Of a DNA stretch of 64,000 bases, positions 23,721-35,300 are shown piece by piece. Position 1 is the first letter of the stretch. Every line of letters begins with the position of its first letter. The DNA is from Torreya grandis (taxonomy: Eukaryota; Streptophyta; Pinopsida; Cupressales; Taxaceae): positions 739,501 through 803,500 of the forward strand of contig JARHVA010004803.1 in NCBI GenBank assembly GCA_037957365.1. The letters are read 5' to 3'. A model generated the notes under the pieces. The model had not been told where the DNA came from, ran no database searches, and was given only the letters and a program-made list of their open reading frames with translations. The position numbers and the translations under genes are program-made.

Positions 23721-25276
23721 TACTTTGATTTATCTTATTTTATTGGTCTAAAATACCATAGTATTTACCCATTCTTCTGTTTCTATCATATATATGATTT
23801 TTGAATCTCACATTCTATCTAATTCAACCTTTACTTTCAACGTCATATTTAGATTGAGCTTGTATGGTTGTTTATTTATAGGTCATGCACACTCCTTTAA
23901 TTAAATATACATATCACTAAGATATGAGTCAAAACCTTTAACATCTAATAATTTTATGAGAAAATAATCTTGATAATCCCTTAGAAGTTGCAGTACTTCA
24001 TAAATCTCAGCTTTTGTCTAATAGTCACCAATGTTTGCCAATTTTAAGACCTCCTTTGTTCTAATGTTTGTGACATGATTTTTGAGATGATGTTGATAAA
24101 TTTTGAATTTTTATTCAAAAATAGATTAATTTAACATCCATTTCTCTTCTTATTTAGTAACTTATATACTACACAATTTATCTTCTTTAGTGGGGTTTGT
24201 GTTGGTGGTCTTAAGTGGTTCCACAGGTCACTTAGGCTCAAATAAATCCTTCAAGTCCAAGTCACCATCAAAATATTAATCCTTAATGTCTTCTACCTCA
24301 TCTTGTATCTAGTGACATGGATGTGTTAGAGCTTGTTCTTCATTCTTAGCAACTTTATACCTTTGTAATGCCTCATTAAGATCAGAGGTTATGTTTTTTT
24401 GCATAGTGGATTTGGTTGCGGTGCTCGAGTCTTTTACACACCCATGACATAAAAAATACTTAAATTTTTATAGTTCATTTTTAAATAGATGATTTTCATA
24501 TTCAAACACAAAATTTTGTATGAAATCACATTGCACTTATGCCCATTGTTTTGCTTCCCTTCTGCATTCTTCGTGCATATATTGTGCTTCTAGTAATGGA
24601 ACAAGTGTATAGTGGAAAATGTGAACCTAATATTATGGTGCCACATGTTCCTCATTATAGACTTCAACACATTTATGTATATGAAGTTTTGGGAACTCAA
24701 CTTATTTAAATAACGGCTAATTGATACAAATGAGCTATTGTAACTAGAATTTACTGATCATGATCTCATAGATATCATCCCACTCAAGCTGGTCATTATG
24801 ATGAGTTTCCTACCATGTGTTAGCAACTCCTTTCAGAGCATAATTTAGATCACTAACACACTAGCTGATGATCAATATATGAGCTTGTAATAATAGAATA
24901 AAATCATTGATGTCCTCTATTGAATGGTATATAAAAATTTGTCACTTGTGCACAAAGACCATTTGCATTGGTCAAAGTTCATGATCACCTCAAACCCAAT
25001 TGAGAAGGTGGGTATCTAATTCATCACTGAGAGATGAAACTATTTCCCATGGTAAAGTGCCTTCCCTTTTCATCTTTATGTACTCTTGCATGTGATCATC
25101 AGTTTGATATAGGAAATCAACTTCTAACCGAGTAGGAGATTTTATAGATATAGACACAACTCTTCAATGAAAAACTAATTTAGTACTGGATGTGTAGCTA
25201 CTAGTTTTGGCTTCCATTTTTCTAATAAATTGAGTTGATGAGTGAGCATTTATTGTACCTAAGTTTTGGTGTACTT
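23721..25276 (-). other. Decayed G1 pol between protease and RT
   Basis: AT-rich, with short fragments of the minus-strand frame only. By position it should hold the N-terminal part of RT, but nothing is preserved well enough to name. Confidence 0.4.
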
Positions 25277-26000
25277 TTATAGAAAGTTGCATTCAACCAT
25301 AAACAAGGGTTTTAGATTTTCCTTAGAATTCACCTTCATCCAACTAGGTTTTTGTGTAGTGTATGGAAAGTGTGGTTCAACTATAATTATGTAAGTCTTG
25401 TTCACTCTATTGAGGTGAATGATAACAACTTTATCACCTTGATGTGCCTTGAGTTGATTATACATTGTATTGATAGTCATTTGACCATCACATGCCCACT
25501 TCTTACCTATCAATTCAATGTAATGTGTTTCTATGATATTCATGCTGACGACTTCAAAGTCACCTCATAGAGACAATTCTACAACTTTGATCTCAACATC
25601 TTCTAGTCTAATAATAGACTCAACCTTCACATAATTAGCCAAGTTCAAAGTTTCTAGGTTGTAGCTTAGAGTTGGTCATCTGATAACTTCCCATGTAGAT
25701 CTAGGAATCATATTAAATGAGCTGTCAAAATCAAAGACAAAATTTGGGATTTTTTAACCAGAAACTTCAATATCAATTTATGCATCAACATCTCAATGAT
25801 TCTTTATCTTGACATACCAAACTAGTTTCTTGTCTTTAGTTGACCACATTGTGCATATTCCATTAGGTTATGCAATAGATTCACGATGTTATGTGAGATA
25901 TCTTCATTACATAGTGTACTCAATACTTTCAAGAGATCTGTGAATGCAGTGATAACTCCATCTTGATTTATAATGCACATGATTTGGTTATACATTTGTG
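25277..26000 (-). pseudogene. G1 aspartic protease region
   Basis: The minus strand reads KLVWYVKIK, then NFVFDFDSSFNMIPRSTW near 25740 (retropepsin DSGSS-like, with DS kept as DSSFNMI), then IIRLEDVEIKVVEL, then the open stretch MNIIETHYIELIGKKWACDG and KAHQGDKVVIIHL (25543-25277). A homologous plus-strand copy at 61.8-62.45 kb aligns through all these segments, which supports the reading. E3 cuts the frame just upstream. Confidence 0.75.
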
Positions 26001-26943
26001 TGTCAGGATCTTGCTCCACCAATAAGAGCACATATGATTACTTCTTGTATTAGCAACTAAACACGAAATTTAACTAGAATCAACAAGTAACTAGAAATAT
26101 GAAACAACACAGGAATATGAGAGACAATACACAATTGTATTAATAATCACTCAGAAGAATATACAATAAGGAAGATGCCACTTCTTCCTCCACCTCAAAG
26201 GCTCACCACACCTCAAGACCTTCTTCCCTCTCTCTCTCGGTCCCAACAATCAACTCCAATACAAAATTGATGTTCACCTCTTCAACCGGTCAGTAACATG
26301 CTGCCAGTACACCAAGTACGCAACCATACTCCAAGTAGATCTCCTGCTCTTTGATGCTACCTGCAAATCACTAGACCTTCCTCACCATTGTAGATCTCCA
26401 AAAGAAGCCATGCTATCCTACTGACTAAGATCATACAAATATGAAGAACCCTGCTGATTCTCCAATCCAGTACCCACCTTGGTACTGTGGCACTAGGAGG
26501 AACACACCATTGCTCTCTTCTCTCAGAAGGAGCTTATTGCTCTCTTACTCTCTAGTTACAAGTTTATAATACAGCCCATGAGCCCATATATAGATCTCAT
26601 GCTTACAATAATTAGGCTATCTTAATTACAATAATTAGATGCGCAACTCAAGACTACAACTAGCCTCTAACATGCAAACTAATAGTCTAAAAATAGACTC
26701 TCCAAAATCAACATGCAAACTGCATGTTCACGTACAGGCTGCCAACGTCGGCTCCTCCATGACCGATGTCGGCCAACTGGTAACCGATGATGGTTGGTTC
26801 TTCACTGCTATATGACTGATGTTAGTTGATCAGACTGACGTCAGTTACCCTACAATTGATTCTGCAACTCTTCGCAACCTTTCCAAGCTCTGTGACTTCT
26901 CCTGTTTGCATCCTAGTGAAGCTTTTAGCTCCAAAACCTAACA
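26001..26943 (-). repeat. E3 LTR, left copy (3' LTR)
   Basis: It aligns with 29025-29948. It contains a cluster of GACGTC-type motifs (26750-26860), including the perfect palindrome ACTGACGTCAGT at 26834-26845. The other LTR lacks that unit. Confidence 0.95.
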
Positions 26944-26954
26944 ATCTCCCACTT
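26944..26954 (-). other. E3 polypurine tract
   Basis: AAGTGGGAGAT on the minus strand, immediately before the LTR start TGTTAGG. This is the usual Copia arrangement. Confidence 0.85.
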
Positions 26955-27030
26955 GGAGATAAACAGTTGCACCTATACCTGTACCTATACACCATTTAAA
27001 TTATTCCCTGGCTTGTATCCCTCTTCAAGA

Positions 27031-27734
27031 TCAATCCTGAAGACCGACCACCACATAACCTGTGATGATATACCTATCATTCAAGTAACCTGCCACATCC
27101 GAACCTACATATCCATGTAGTGAAGACCTTGACCCTGCATAACAAGAATCCCTATTGCTGATCCCTCTCAGATACCTTAGAATCCACTGAACTCCCCTCC
27201 AGTACTCCTTCCCTGAATTGGCTCCATACTTTCTGACAACCCCCACTGCTTGGGAAAACTCAAGTCTATGCTAGACCTCATGTGATTTCAAACCCTGTTC
27301 TAAGCTCAGCTTGAACTGTCCAGCCCTTGGTGTGCTTTCTGATTCTGCATCCTACATCATGAACCCCGCCAACACCGTCTTCACATTAGCTCCCACTGGA
27401 GATCAAATCTCCATGTCTCTTAGGCCAAAGAATTTCGCTACTCCAAATTCTTCATGGCATACCTCTGAACTAACCTTACCTTTAGCTCAACAAAAAACCT
27501 ATATGTACAAACCTGCTCCAAGCTCATCCTCCACATACAGTAACAAGATGATGTTGCAACCATCATCCACCTGGTAAGATAAAAATAATAGTTATACTGA
27601 CATTGAAAGAAGCTCTGCTTTGTCATCTCCTTGGTACCACCTGTCAGCTCTATACTTGCAGCTTCCTCAAGACCATATACCTTGGCCTTCCGTCTCACGT
27701 AGCCATCCACTCTCTTCTTTACTTGGGAATCCAT
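27031..27734 (-). pseudogene. E3 Copia RT/RNase H fragment
   Basis: The upstream part (27734-27438) ends with a shape like the RT thumb (VELKVRLVQRYAMKNLE for L..F.MKDLG) after a degenerate catalytic region. The downstream part (27246-27031) contains WRGVQWILRYLRG and LHGYVGSDVAGYLNDR...TGYVV, matching the Copia W..VKWILRYLRGT and DADWAGD.D.RRSTSGY region. The two parts are in different frames, so at least one indel separates them. Confidence 0.85.
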
Positions 27735-27999
27735 TCCATCTCTCAGTGCTTACTTCCAGCTAACAACTCTACCAACAAACACCTATTTAGTTCTTCTCCA
27801 AGGACTCACACTCCTCATCCATGCCAAGCTCCCACTGTATCTGGATTCTACCTGCATTGCCTCTTCCATCTTCTTGGTTCTTGACCATCAATAAGCAATA
27901 TAAAGAAGGTGAACAATGAATATGAGGTTCACTTACCCTTTTTGACCTTGATATGAGCGTTTGAGACTTGTTGACAGCTTGCTATCCACCCATCATCCA

Positions 28000-28170
28000 T
28001 TTCAGTGACCGATCTCGGCCATCTCCCAGTCTGCTCCTGACTGATGTCGATTCCCTGCACTGACCCTGACTGTCAATGTCATTTCCCTGGTCGACACCTG
28101 TATCCCTTCTACTGACGTCGGTCTTCCTGCTACTGACGTCAGTTACTGTCTGACCGATGCCAGTACCTGT
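28000..28170. repeat. Degenerate ACTGACGTCGGT repeat array inside E3
   Basis: Variants of a 12-base near-palindrome recur about every 20 bases: GACCGATCTCGGCC, GACTGATGTCGATT, ACTGACGTCGGT (28111), ACTGACGTCAGT (28132-28143, perfect palindrome) and GACCGATGCCAGT. The same family of units is in both LTRs. TGACGTCA is a classic bZIP target. Confidence 0.75.
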
Positions 28171-28311
28171 GTTCACCTATGAGTGTAACTCTTTACCCAC
28201 GAGCTCTCCATGGATCAAAATCCTGTTTAAATCAACACAGCCTTGCTCAGAATAATTCAGTCTTCTCACCTAATCCCTATCCGTCATCTCCTCCATGAAC
28301 ACGAAGGCTTT

Positions 28312-28746
28312 TCAGTTCTTTAGCTTGTCAAAAACATCTGTCTTTCGCTTGAGAACATGCATTCCCCTCTTACATATGTGACCAAGCCTATAAAGCCACA
28401 TCTCTGTAACAACAGGTGAATCAGTAATATAAGTAGATAGATAAAGGATACCTACTTTCTTACCACCATCTAATTTAAGTGTATCTGCTGTGAGAGTTAC
28501 AGTGCATCTCTCATCACCCAAATTTCCTAAAGAAATTAGACTAATCTCTAAGACTGGTACCTGCATGACTTCCTTCACCACTCGTGTGTCATCCATCTGC
28601 AATTTCAGCTTCACTTCCCCTTCGTCAATAATCTGACAAGGCTCTCCAACCCCTAAATAAATCTCTCCAAAGTCTCCAAAGACATACCCATGAAAAGATG
28701 CTCTATTTAGGGCTGCATGGAAAGAGGTAAAAGAATCTGTAAACAA
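28312..28746 (-). pseudogene. E3 Copia protease / GAG-pre-integrase fragment
   Basis: An open 145-codon stretch reads through GEVKLKLQMDD, VPVLEISLISLGNLGD, KVGILYLSTY and EMWLYRLGHICKRGMHVL. This fits the segment after the Copia protease active site (L..V.YVP.L..NLIS.G.L) and the GAG-pre-integrase motif (LWH.RLGH.S..GM..L), where the first His of the zinc-binding set is Tyr here. The adjacent integrase core is absent, which marks a deletion endpoint. Confidence 0.85.
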
Positions 28747-29010
28747 AGATTCTACTTTATCTAGAGCAACCTATGCAATGACCCCTACAACATCTGCTTC
28801 TACACGCTGATCTTCTACCGACCAACAATCTCCTTTTACCTACTCTTTCTTTCCATCAATCAGACCATTCGTGCTATTCAGCTTCTCCATTCGTAGCTTA
28901 CTTTCTTCTGCCATTGCTATACTCCCACTCAATTTGAAACCCCTGTGAGTGACCTATAATCAACAAACACTACCAGATCTGAAACCACCTGTTAGTCAAC
29001 CCAACCAAAA

Positions 29011-29022
29011 GCTCTAATACCA
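29011..29022 (-). other. E3 primer-binding site (initiator Met tRNA)
   Basis: TGGTATTAGAGC on the minus strand, two bases inside the right LTR. It differs by one base from TGGTATCAGAGC. Confidence 0.9.
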
Positions 29023-29024
29023 CT

Positions 29025-29948
29025 TGTCAGGATCTTGCTCCACCAATAAGAGCACATATGATTACTTCTTGTATTAGCAACTAAACACGGAATTTAACCA
29101 GAATCAACAAGTAACTAGAAATATGAAACAACACAGGAATATGAGAGACAATACACAATTGTATTAATAATCACTCAGAAGAATATACAATAACGAAGAT
29201 GCCACTTCTTCCTCCACCTCAAAGGCTCACCACACCTCAAGACCTTCTTCCCTCTCTCTCTCGGTCCCAACAATCAACTCCAATACAAAATTGATGTTCA
29301 CCTCTTCAACCAGTTAGTAACACGCTGCCAGTACACCAAGTATGCAATCATACTCCAAGTAGATCTCCTGCTCTCTACTGCTACCTAAAAATCACTAGAC
29401 CTTACTCACCATTGTAGATCTCCAAAAGAAGCCATGTTATCCTGCTAACTAAGATCATACAAATATGAAGAACCCTACTGATTCTCCAATCCAGTACCCA
29501 CCTTGGTACTCTGGCACTAGGAGGAACACACCATTGCTCTCTTCTCTCAGAAGGAGCTTATTGCTTTCTTACTCTCTAGTTACAAGTTTAAAATATAGCC
29601 CATGAGTCCATATATAGATCTCATGCTTACAATAATTAGACTATCTTAATTACAATAATTAGATGCGCAACTCAAGACTACAACTAGCCTCTAACATGCA
29701 AACTAACAGTCCAAAAATAGACTCTCCATAATCAACATGCAAACTGCATGTTCACGTACAGGCTATTGAGGTCAGCTCCTCCATGACCGATGTCAGCCGA
29801 CTGGTAACCGATGCCGGTTGGTTCTTCACTGCTATATGACCGACATTGGTTTCCCTGCAACTGATTCTGCAACTCTCTGCAACCTTCGCAAGCTCTGTGA
29901 CTTCTCTTGTTTGCATCTTGGTGAAGCTTTTAGCTCCACAACCTAACA
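29025..29948 (-). repeat. E3 LTR, right copy (5' LTR)
   Basis: Partner of 26001-26943. The GACGTC-type array is shorter here (29755-29855), having lost a segment with the perfect palindrome. Confidence 0.95.
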
Positions 29949-30879
29949 ATGTGCATCTATTGCTACAACATTACCATTAGTAGTCCCTTAATGTTCAATG
30001 TTTTCCAACATATGTGTAGTTTCATACATGAGGCTCTTTTCTATAGGTGGATTTGGGTATTCATCCTACTTATCTTTTTTAGTACCTTATTCTTGAGGCA
30101 TTTCCAATGGAGGAAAACCTTTATTTGTGTGTTGTTTTCATGTTACAACATTCAAGAATGCATTTTATTTATGGTACACACTCACCATATTCAAATTTCA
30201 AACATCCTTATCCTTCCTTTGATTATCTAAAATAGGATTGTCTTCGATGTCATGCTAGTTAGAGACTCTATAATATGCACAATATGACTATCATTAAGGA
30301 TTCATTAGGAAATTTTGTTGAACATGATTATATTCATTTCATAGGTAACATTGCAGAGGAGGCCATTAATATTTATTGACTCTACCACCCTAGTATCCTC
30401 CTCTGGATATACCTTGAGCTCCTCCTCTATTAGATTGGTATCCACCTTGATGCTTTCCTTGTGGATGTATAGTGTTTCAATGTTGGTACTGCTAATTATT
30501 ATCTCTAATTTTGAATGATTATTGCACAGCTAGTGGGGCTCAACTTGTTTTTTGTTGTTAGGTTATAAGTGATATCCAGGGTACTGCATATTGGTACTGA
30601 GGGGATGGAGGTGTCCAACTTGGTGAAGATGGGGTTCATCCAACTAAACCTTGAGGCTAATAATGTGATAAACTTAGAATCCATTATGGACCTGTCTAGC
30701 TCACATAACCCTTATCTACCTCCAAGGTTGGGATCACTAACTTTGTCGAGAATATTTGCTACACAGTGATAGAAAACAAATTTTTAGTAATGCCTTATTT
30801 AATCTCCTATAAAGCATGATAGTTCTGCGTATCATGATTAGGTGATTTGAAAAAATAGAAATTTAAATTCGATGAGTTC

Positions 30880-33150
30880 TTGATATATTTATGCAAAACA
30901 TGACATTATGCAATGGCATACCTAACTACTTGACAAAGTTCACAAAATTATGTCTTGACTTTAGGACAATCATTTCTATGGTATCCTTATTTTTCACACT
31001 CCATACACCATAAATTAAATTTAGGCTTATCTACCTCATGGTATTGTTCCATTTTTTTCATGAAATCCTATAGTGTATTTTTAATCTTGGAATTGGCAAT
31101 AGGAGCTTCTCCATAATCTTCAATTTATTCTATGCTTAGGGAAGTAGCTCTAGCATCTATTTTCATAACATATTGAGTTTGTTCAGTGGCAAACCTAATT
31201 TTAGGGTGTAATCCTTCAACAAATCATGCATCTTTATCCTTATATATTAGAGCAAACACTACCTTATTTATTATATCAAAAAATTTACAATCATAGTCAT
31301 AAATCAATTCCCTAGACTTTTGTCGTATCTCCTTCAAGTCCTGTATAGTCTAACAGGTACACTTTTTGATCTTGAATTATATAACTAGATAATCCTCAAC
31401 ATCTTTTAGGCTTACCTACTATAGGTCTCTTATGTATATGAACTCTAGTGCTGTACTAATTAGTGCCCCTACTAATTCACACTTTTGGACAACCTCATTA
31501 GTAATACCCTTAGCTTACCGTTTCATCTTACAAGCTAACAAATATTATTCATGATATATAGACCCATCATAATGGGCTAAGTTTATGAATCCTCTTGGAT
31601 GAGTCATCATATTAACTGGTATAGATGGAGTCTTATATGCATCTTTTATCATAGGATGTTGCATTATGAGTGATCCTACCTACATACTACTTTGTGCACT
31701 AGGAGAATTATTATGTGTACTTCATTTACCTACACTTCCTTCTTTTTATTGTTCATATTCAACTAATTGTATGGACTTCAAATCCATTATAATAGATTTC
31801 ATATGAATTTTAGTACCCCAATGACTCACATGTTATGAAAATGATCCTTCCCAACTATCACCTTCCTATTTACCTAGCCAAAAGCTTCTACTAAAATATA
31901 AAATATTGGGATGTAGGGAAGTGTGCTCTTCTAGTGAATGGTTCTTTCCTATGTCTTGTTCTTATGTTTTTCTTTAACTTGTGTTTAACCTAAAATAGTA
32001 TTTTATTTCTTTTTGTAATTATTATTCTTTAAATAATACCCTTTCCTATAGTTATATACTACCTCTATCATCTATATGATCTACTTACAAAATATTCTTG
32101 TCTTCTTCTTTATGCATCTCATCTTCATCTCATTCTTCATCTTTTCATTCTATCTACTAGCATTCATCATCCTCTTTCTTCATCCTCTCACTCATCATAT
32201 CTTGTCACCCATTCATCATCTAATAAACTGTTACTCTTACCTCTACGCGTAGTTACTTTCATATTCTTATGGTTATTCTATTTGTTTTGTTATCACAGTT
32301 CTCATTCTAAATCTAGACTTTTCTTTTGACTCTTTTTTCTTCACATCTCCATTCTCGATTCAGGTTCAAGGTTTACTTATTCATCTATCCATAATTCACC
32401 ATAATACACAAACACACCCATACACCTGAAGTGACTACTTCATATTGGCTAGAGTGGGCACCATGGCCTTATCCACAACCAACATCTTTATCAGGAGAGG
32501 TAGTTGTTGGAAACATTTTCCTCTCATTCCTTGGACAAAACGGTCCTACATAGCTTTGAATGCTATATACCCTTACACTATAAATTTGGTGATGTATCCA
32601 TCTATGGTAGTGGTGACCCAATAGTCTATCACTCAATTGGTTTCCATTTTTAAGAATTGGTCTATCTTCTTTTCATTCTAGGTAATTATTTATTTCGTTC
32701 TAGGATTGAAACAATAGTATTCCAATCTTGTCAAATACTTAGTTAAGAGTTCATGTAGTTCACACTAGAAAATATCATATATTTATCCATAAATATGCTC
32801 CTAAATAATTTCTCTTGTTCTAAGGCCATTCCTTTTAGATTCCTCTTCTATGAAATTCCATACTTTTTGTTCTAACCATGTTTCAATGTCTCACTATCTT
32901 GGTAACCATCTTAGCATAGTTTCCTTAAGAAAGAGTGTTTCCATGCTCACCACACCATTATTAGCAGAGGTTCCTAATATAAAAAAAACATGCTAAGGAT
33001 GAGGATAATTAAGTTTTTTTAAGTGTGTAGGATAGTGCAGAGACTGTATATTTAATAGAAGCAGGATAGATATGAATTATCATGTGATAAGAAGGAATTA
33101 AGATTAACTAGTACTTCATGAAAGTACATAGAGCATTTAGATTAAATTAG
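30880..33150 (-). pseudogene. G1 gag
   Basis: The minus strand shows a retrotransposon gag pattern near 31330 (DLKEIRQKSRELIYDYDCKF, then FVEGLHPKIRF). A single zinc-knuckle-like motif WCMECEK.GYHRNDCP lies at about 31010-30965. In a standard CX2CX4HX4C knuckle the His would be where Tyr is, so the site reads GY instead of GH, with the final Cys kept. Many stops are present. The order gag then protease is as expected, with E3 between them. Confidence 0.7.
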
Positions 33151-33151
33151 A

Positions 33152-33479
33152 TGGAATTAACCCTAACATTAACAAGGAAACACAAAGATGGATTAAAATT
33201 AATAAATACAATAGGTAACCATAACCACATAGTCTATATTGATTCAGCAAAAGTTCATAATCTTCTTCTTACAAGCATACATATATATAGTTATTTGTAG
33301 TCCCTGACTATTCACATTCTTCTCATACTATGGCACCAAAAGAGGTTCCTATTCCTACTTTATCCTTTCACAAATCATGGAGGATATGACAAAATATGTA
33401 TAGCTGACAACTACTTACATAACACATGAATATCTAAAGAATATCCTACACATATTTACTTATCCATTTTCTTCTTGCA
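33152..33479 (-). repeat. LTR-like direct repeat, right copy (probable G1 5' LTR)
   Basis: It matches 1730-2092 (for example GGTAACCATAACCACATAG and CTACTTACATAA). It ends TTCTTCTTGCA against TTCTTCTCACA. Gag begins just inside and a different Copia fragment begins just outside, which supports an LTR boundary. Confidence 0.55.
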
Positions 33480-35300
33480 AATTTCTTCATCCAAATCTTT
33501 GAAAATTTTAAATTGTGAAAAAACTCCATTCTTTATGTTCAATAAATAAACCTACATAAACCTTGTAGCGTCATCTTTGAAGGAAATAAACCAATACTTA
33601 TGGAAGACATTAGTCCACATAAATTTGAATGGACTAGCTCCAAATGTGTGCTTTCTCTTCATTTTATGATAGTGAAAGACTCCATATGATGTTTCCAAAT
33701 AATATGTGAATTTAATGCATCATCATTTTCAAAATCTATCTTGGGAAAACGACTTACCATACCATTTGTCTCAAGAATATGTAAGCTCTTAAAACTGATA
33801 TGACCATATCTTAAATTTCACAACATGTTAACATCATTAATGATGGTGAAAAAAATATCAGCCTTCACCTTACTGATCTTTAATAGAAAAATAATATTCT
33901 TTTCCATGAATTTTTTCTAATCAATTTATTTCCATATCTCTTATAAAAAATAGAATAAACACCATCTTCAAAAATCATTTTGAAACCCTTTTCTACTAAT
34001 TGATAAATAATAATTAGATTGTGACTTAGATTTAGAGAAAAATTAAAATACTTAATTTCACCCTTACCTTAATTTATGGTGATTTTCATGCTACTCTTTC
34101 CTTCAAATTGGATGGACTTTATGTCTTCCAATTGTATATGGATCTTGAAGGAATCATATAACTTTTGGAAACCATCTATGTGATTTGTAATGTGACTTGA
34201 GCACTAGGAAATCAAGAAACAACCAATCTTTGATTCTTCTATTCTCACATTTCATGTGTGGCCATAATCTAAACTATCTTGAACGTCAATTTCTTAGCTT
34301 GAAAATATTTCTTTTCACTTTATTTATCATCTTGATTATTAGCTACTAGTTTTTTGCAATCTTTCATGATGTGTCCTACTTTATTTATTTATAACAAGTA
34401 ATGTTTTTCTCAATCTTATATATTAAGTTTGCTTCATATTTATCCATTAAATTTAAGTTTTATTAACTCCCCTTATTTTGATTTTGATTTTTCTTTTTCG
34501 TATTTGAACCCTTGCCTTGGTTTCATGTTCTTTTTCTTGATCTGATGCATATAGTCTCATCGTATTCTCATAGGATAAGAGAAAACCAACCAAATAATCA
34601 ACACTTATAGTGTTTATGTCCTTAAACTCTTAAATAATAGTCACAATATGCATTCATATTTGATTTTAAAATATTTTAAAAATTCTTACTATATCACTAT
34701 CTTGGATAGTTTATTCATAGACCTTGATTTTATGAATTAAACAATTTACTCATACATAATAATCAAAAACTCCCTCATAATTTGATGTTATCAAATTCTC
34801 AAAAAAATTAAGGGTTTGGATTTTTACTTATCTTGCCTTAATAAAGCCTTGATATGAAGTCTCCAAGGTATTCCATAACTTATAGGCATTCTTTCATCTT
34901 GAAATTGTTAGATAATTATTTGGGTCTATAACACTATAAAGATGGAATAAAGTTTGTGCATCTACTTTTTCTTCTTCCTTTTTTTGTTAATTTGTAACCC
35001 TATGTCCAATAATTACAATCTTAAGGTGGTATGTATCCATGGAGAACAATATCCCAAATTCTTTTTCATACAATAATTATATTCAATTAATTTCTCAAAT
35101 ATATGAAGTTGTCACCTTTGAAAACATAAATATTCACGAAGCAAAATTCATTGAAACCATTGACTCTCTAGATAATGGCATGAAACCCTTTTGAACATTT
35201 ATATAACATGTATCCAATACTAAATGAAGGTTTTGAATGTATGGAGGGAGTGGAAATAAAATTTTACTCATTATAAAATTTAAGTTATATATCAACCAAT
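33480..35300 (-). pseudogene. Copia fragment: gag, protease, start of integrase
   Basis: Three parts are legible on the minus strand. A gag knuckle remnant with NKVGHIMKDCKKL lies near 34365. A protease region with CSSHITNHIDGFQKLYDSF lies near 34200, where the catalytic Asp of DSGCSSH is lost and the Gly codon is TAG. The integrase N-terminus with FISFKDDATRFM then FKIFKDLDEE lies at 33600-33490. The coding signal stops exactly at the G1 LTR-like edge. The rest of integrase and RT were not found beyond 1730, so the outer part was probably deleted. Confidence 0.7.

Larger units (their letters stand above)
26001..29948 (-). mobile_element. E3: internally deleted Ty1/Copia element
   Basis: LTRs of 943 and 924 bases (26001-26943 and 29025-29948) begin TGTCAGG and end CCTAACA. 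The flanking pentamers TTGTG and ATGTG match at four of five bases. Minus orientation is clear: TGGTATTAGAGC, which pairs with initiator Met tRNA, abuts the right LTR, and the tract AAGTGGGAGAT abuts the left LTR. Only 2.1 kb lies between the LTRs. It encodes a protease/GAG-pre-integrase fragment and an RT/RNase H fragment. The integrase core and most of gag are missing. It sits in G1 between gag and protease. Confidence 0.92.

Noticed and set aside
26001..29948. CRISPR-like array from the spaced GACGTC units
   Set aside because: The units are degenerate, unevenly spaced and sit inside a plant Copia element. No cas genes or leader are present.
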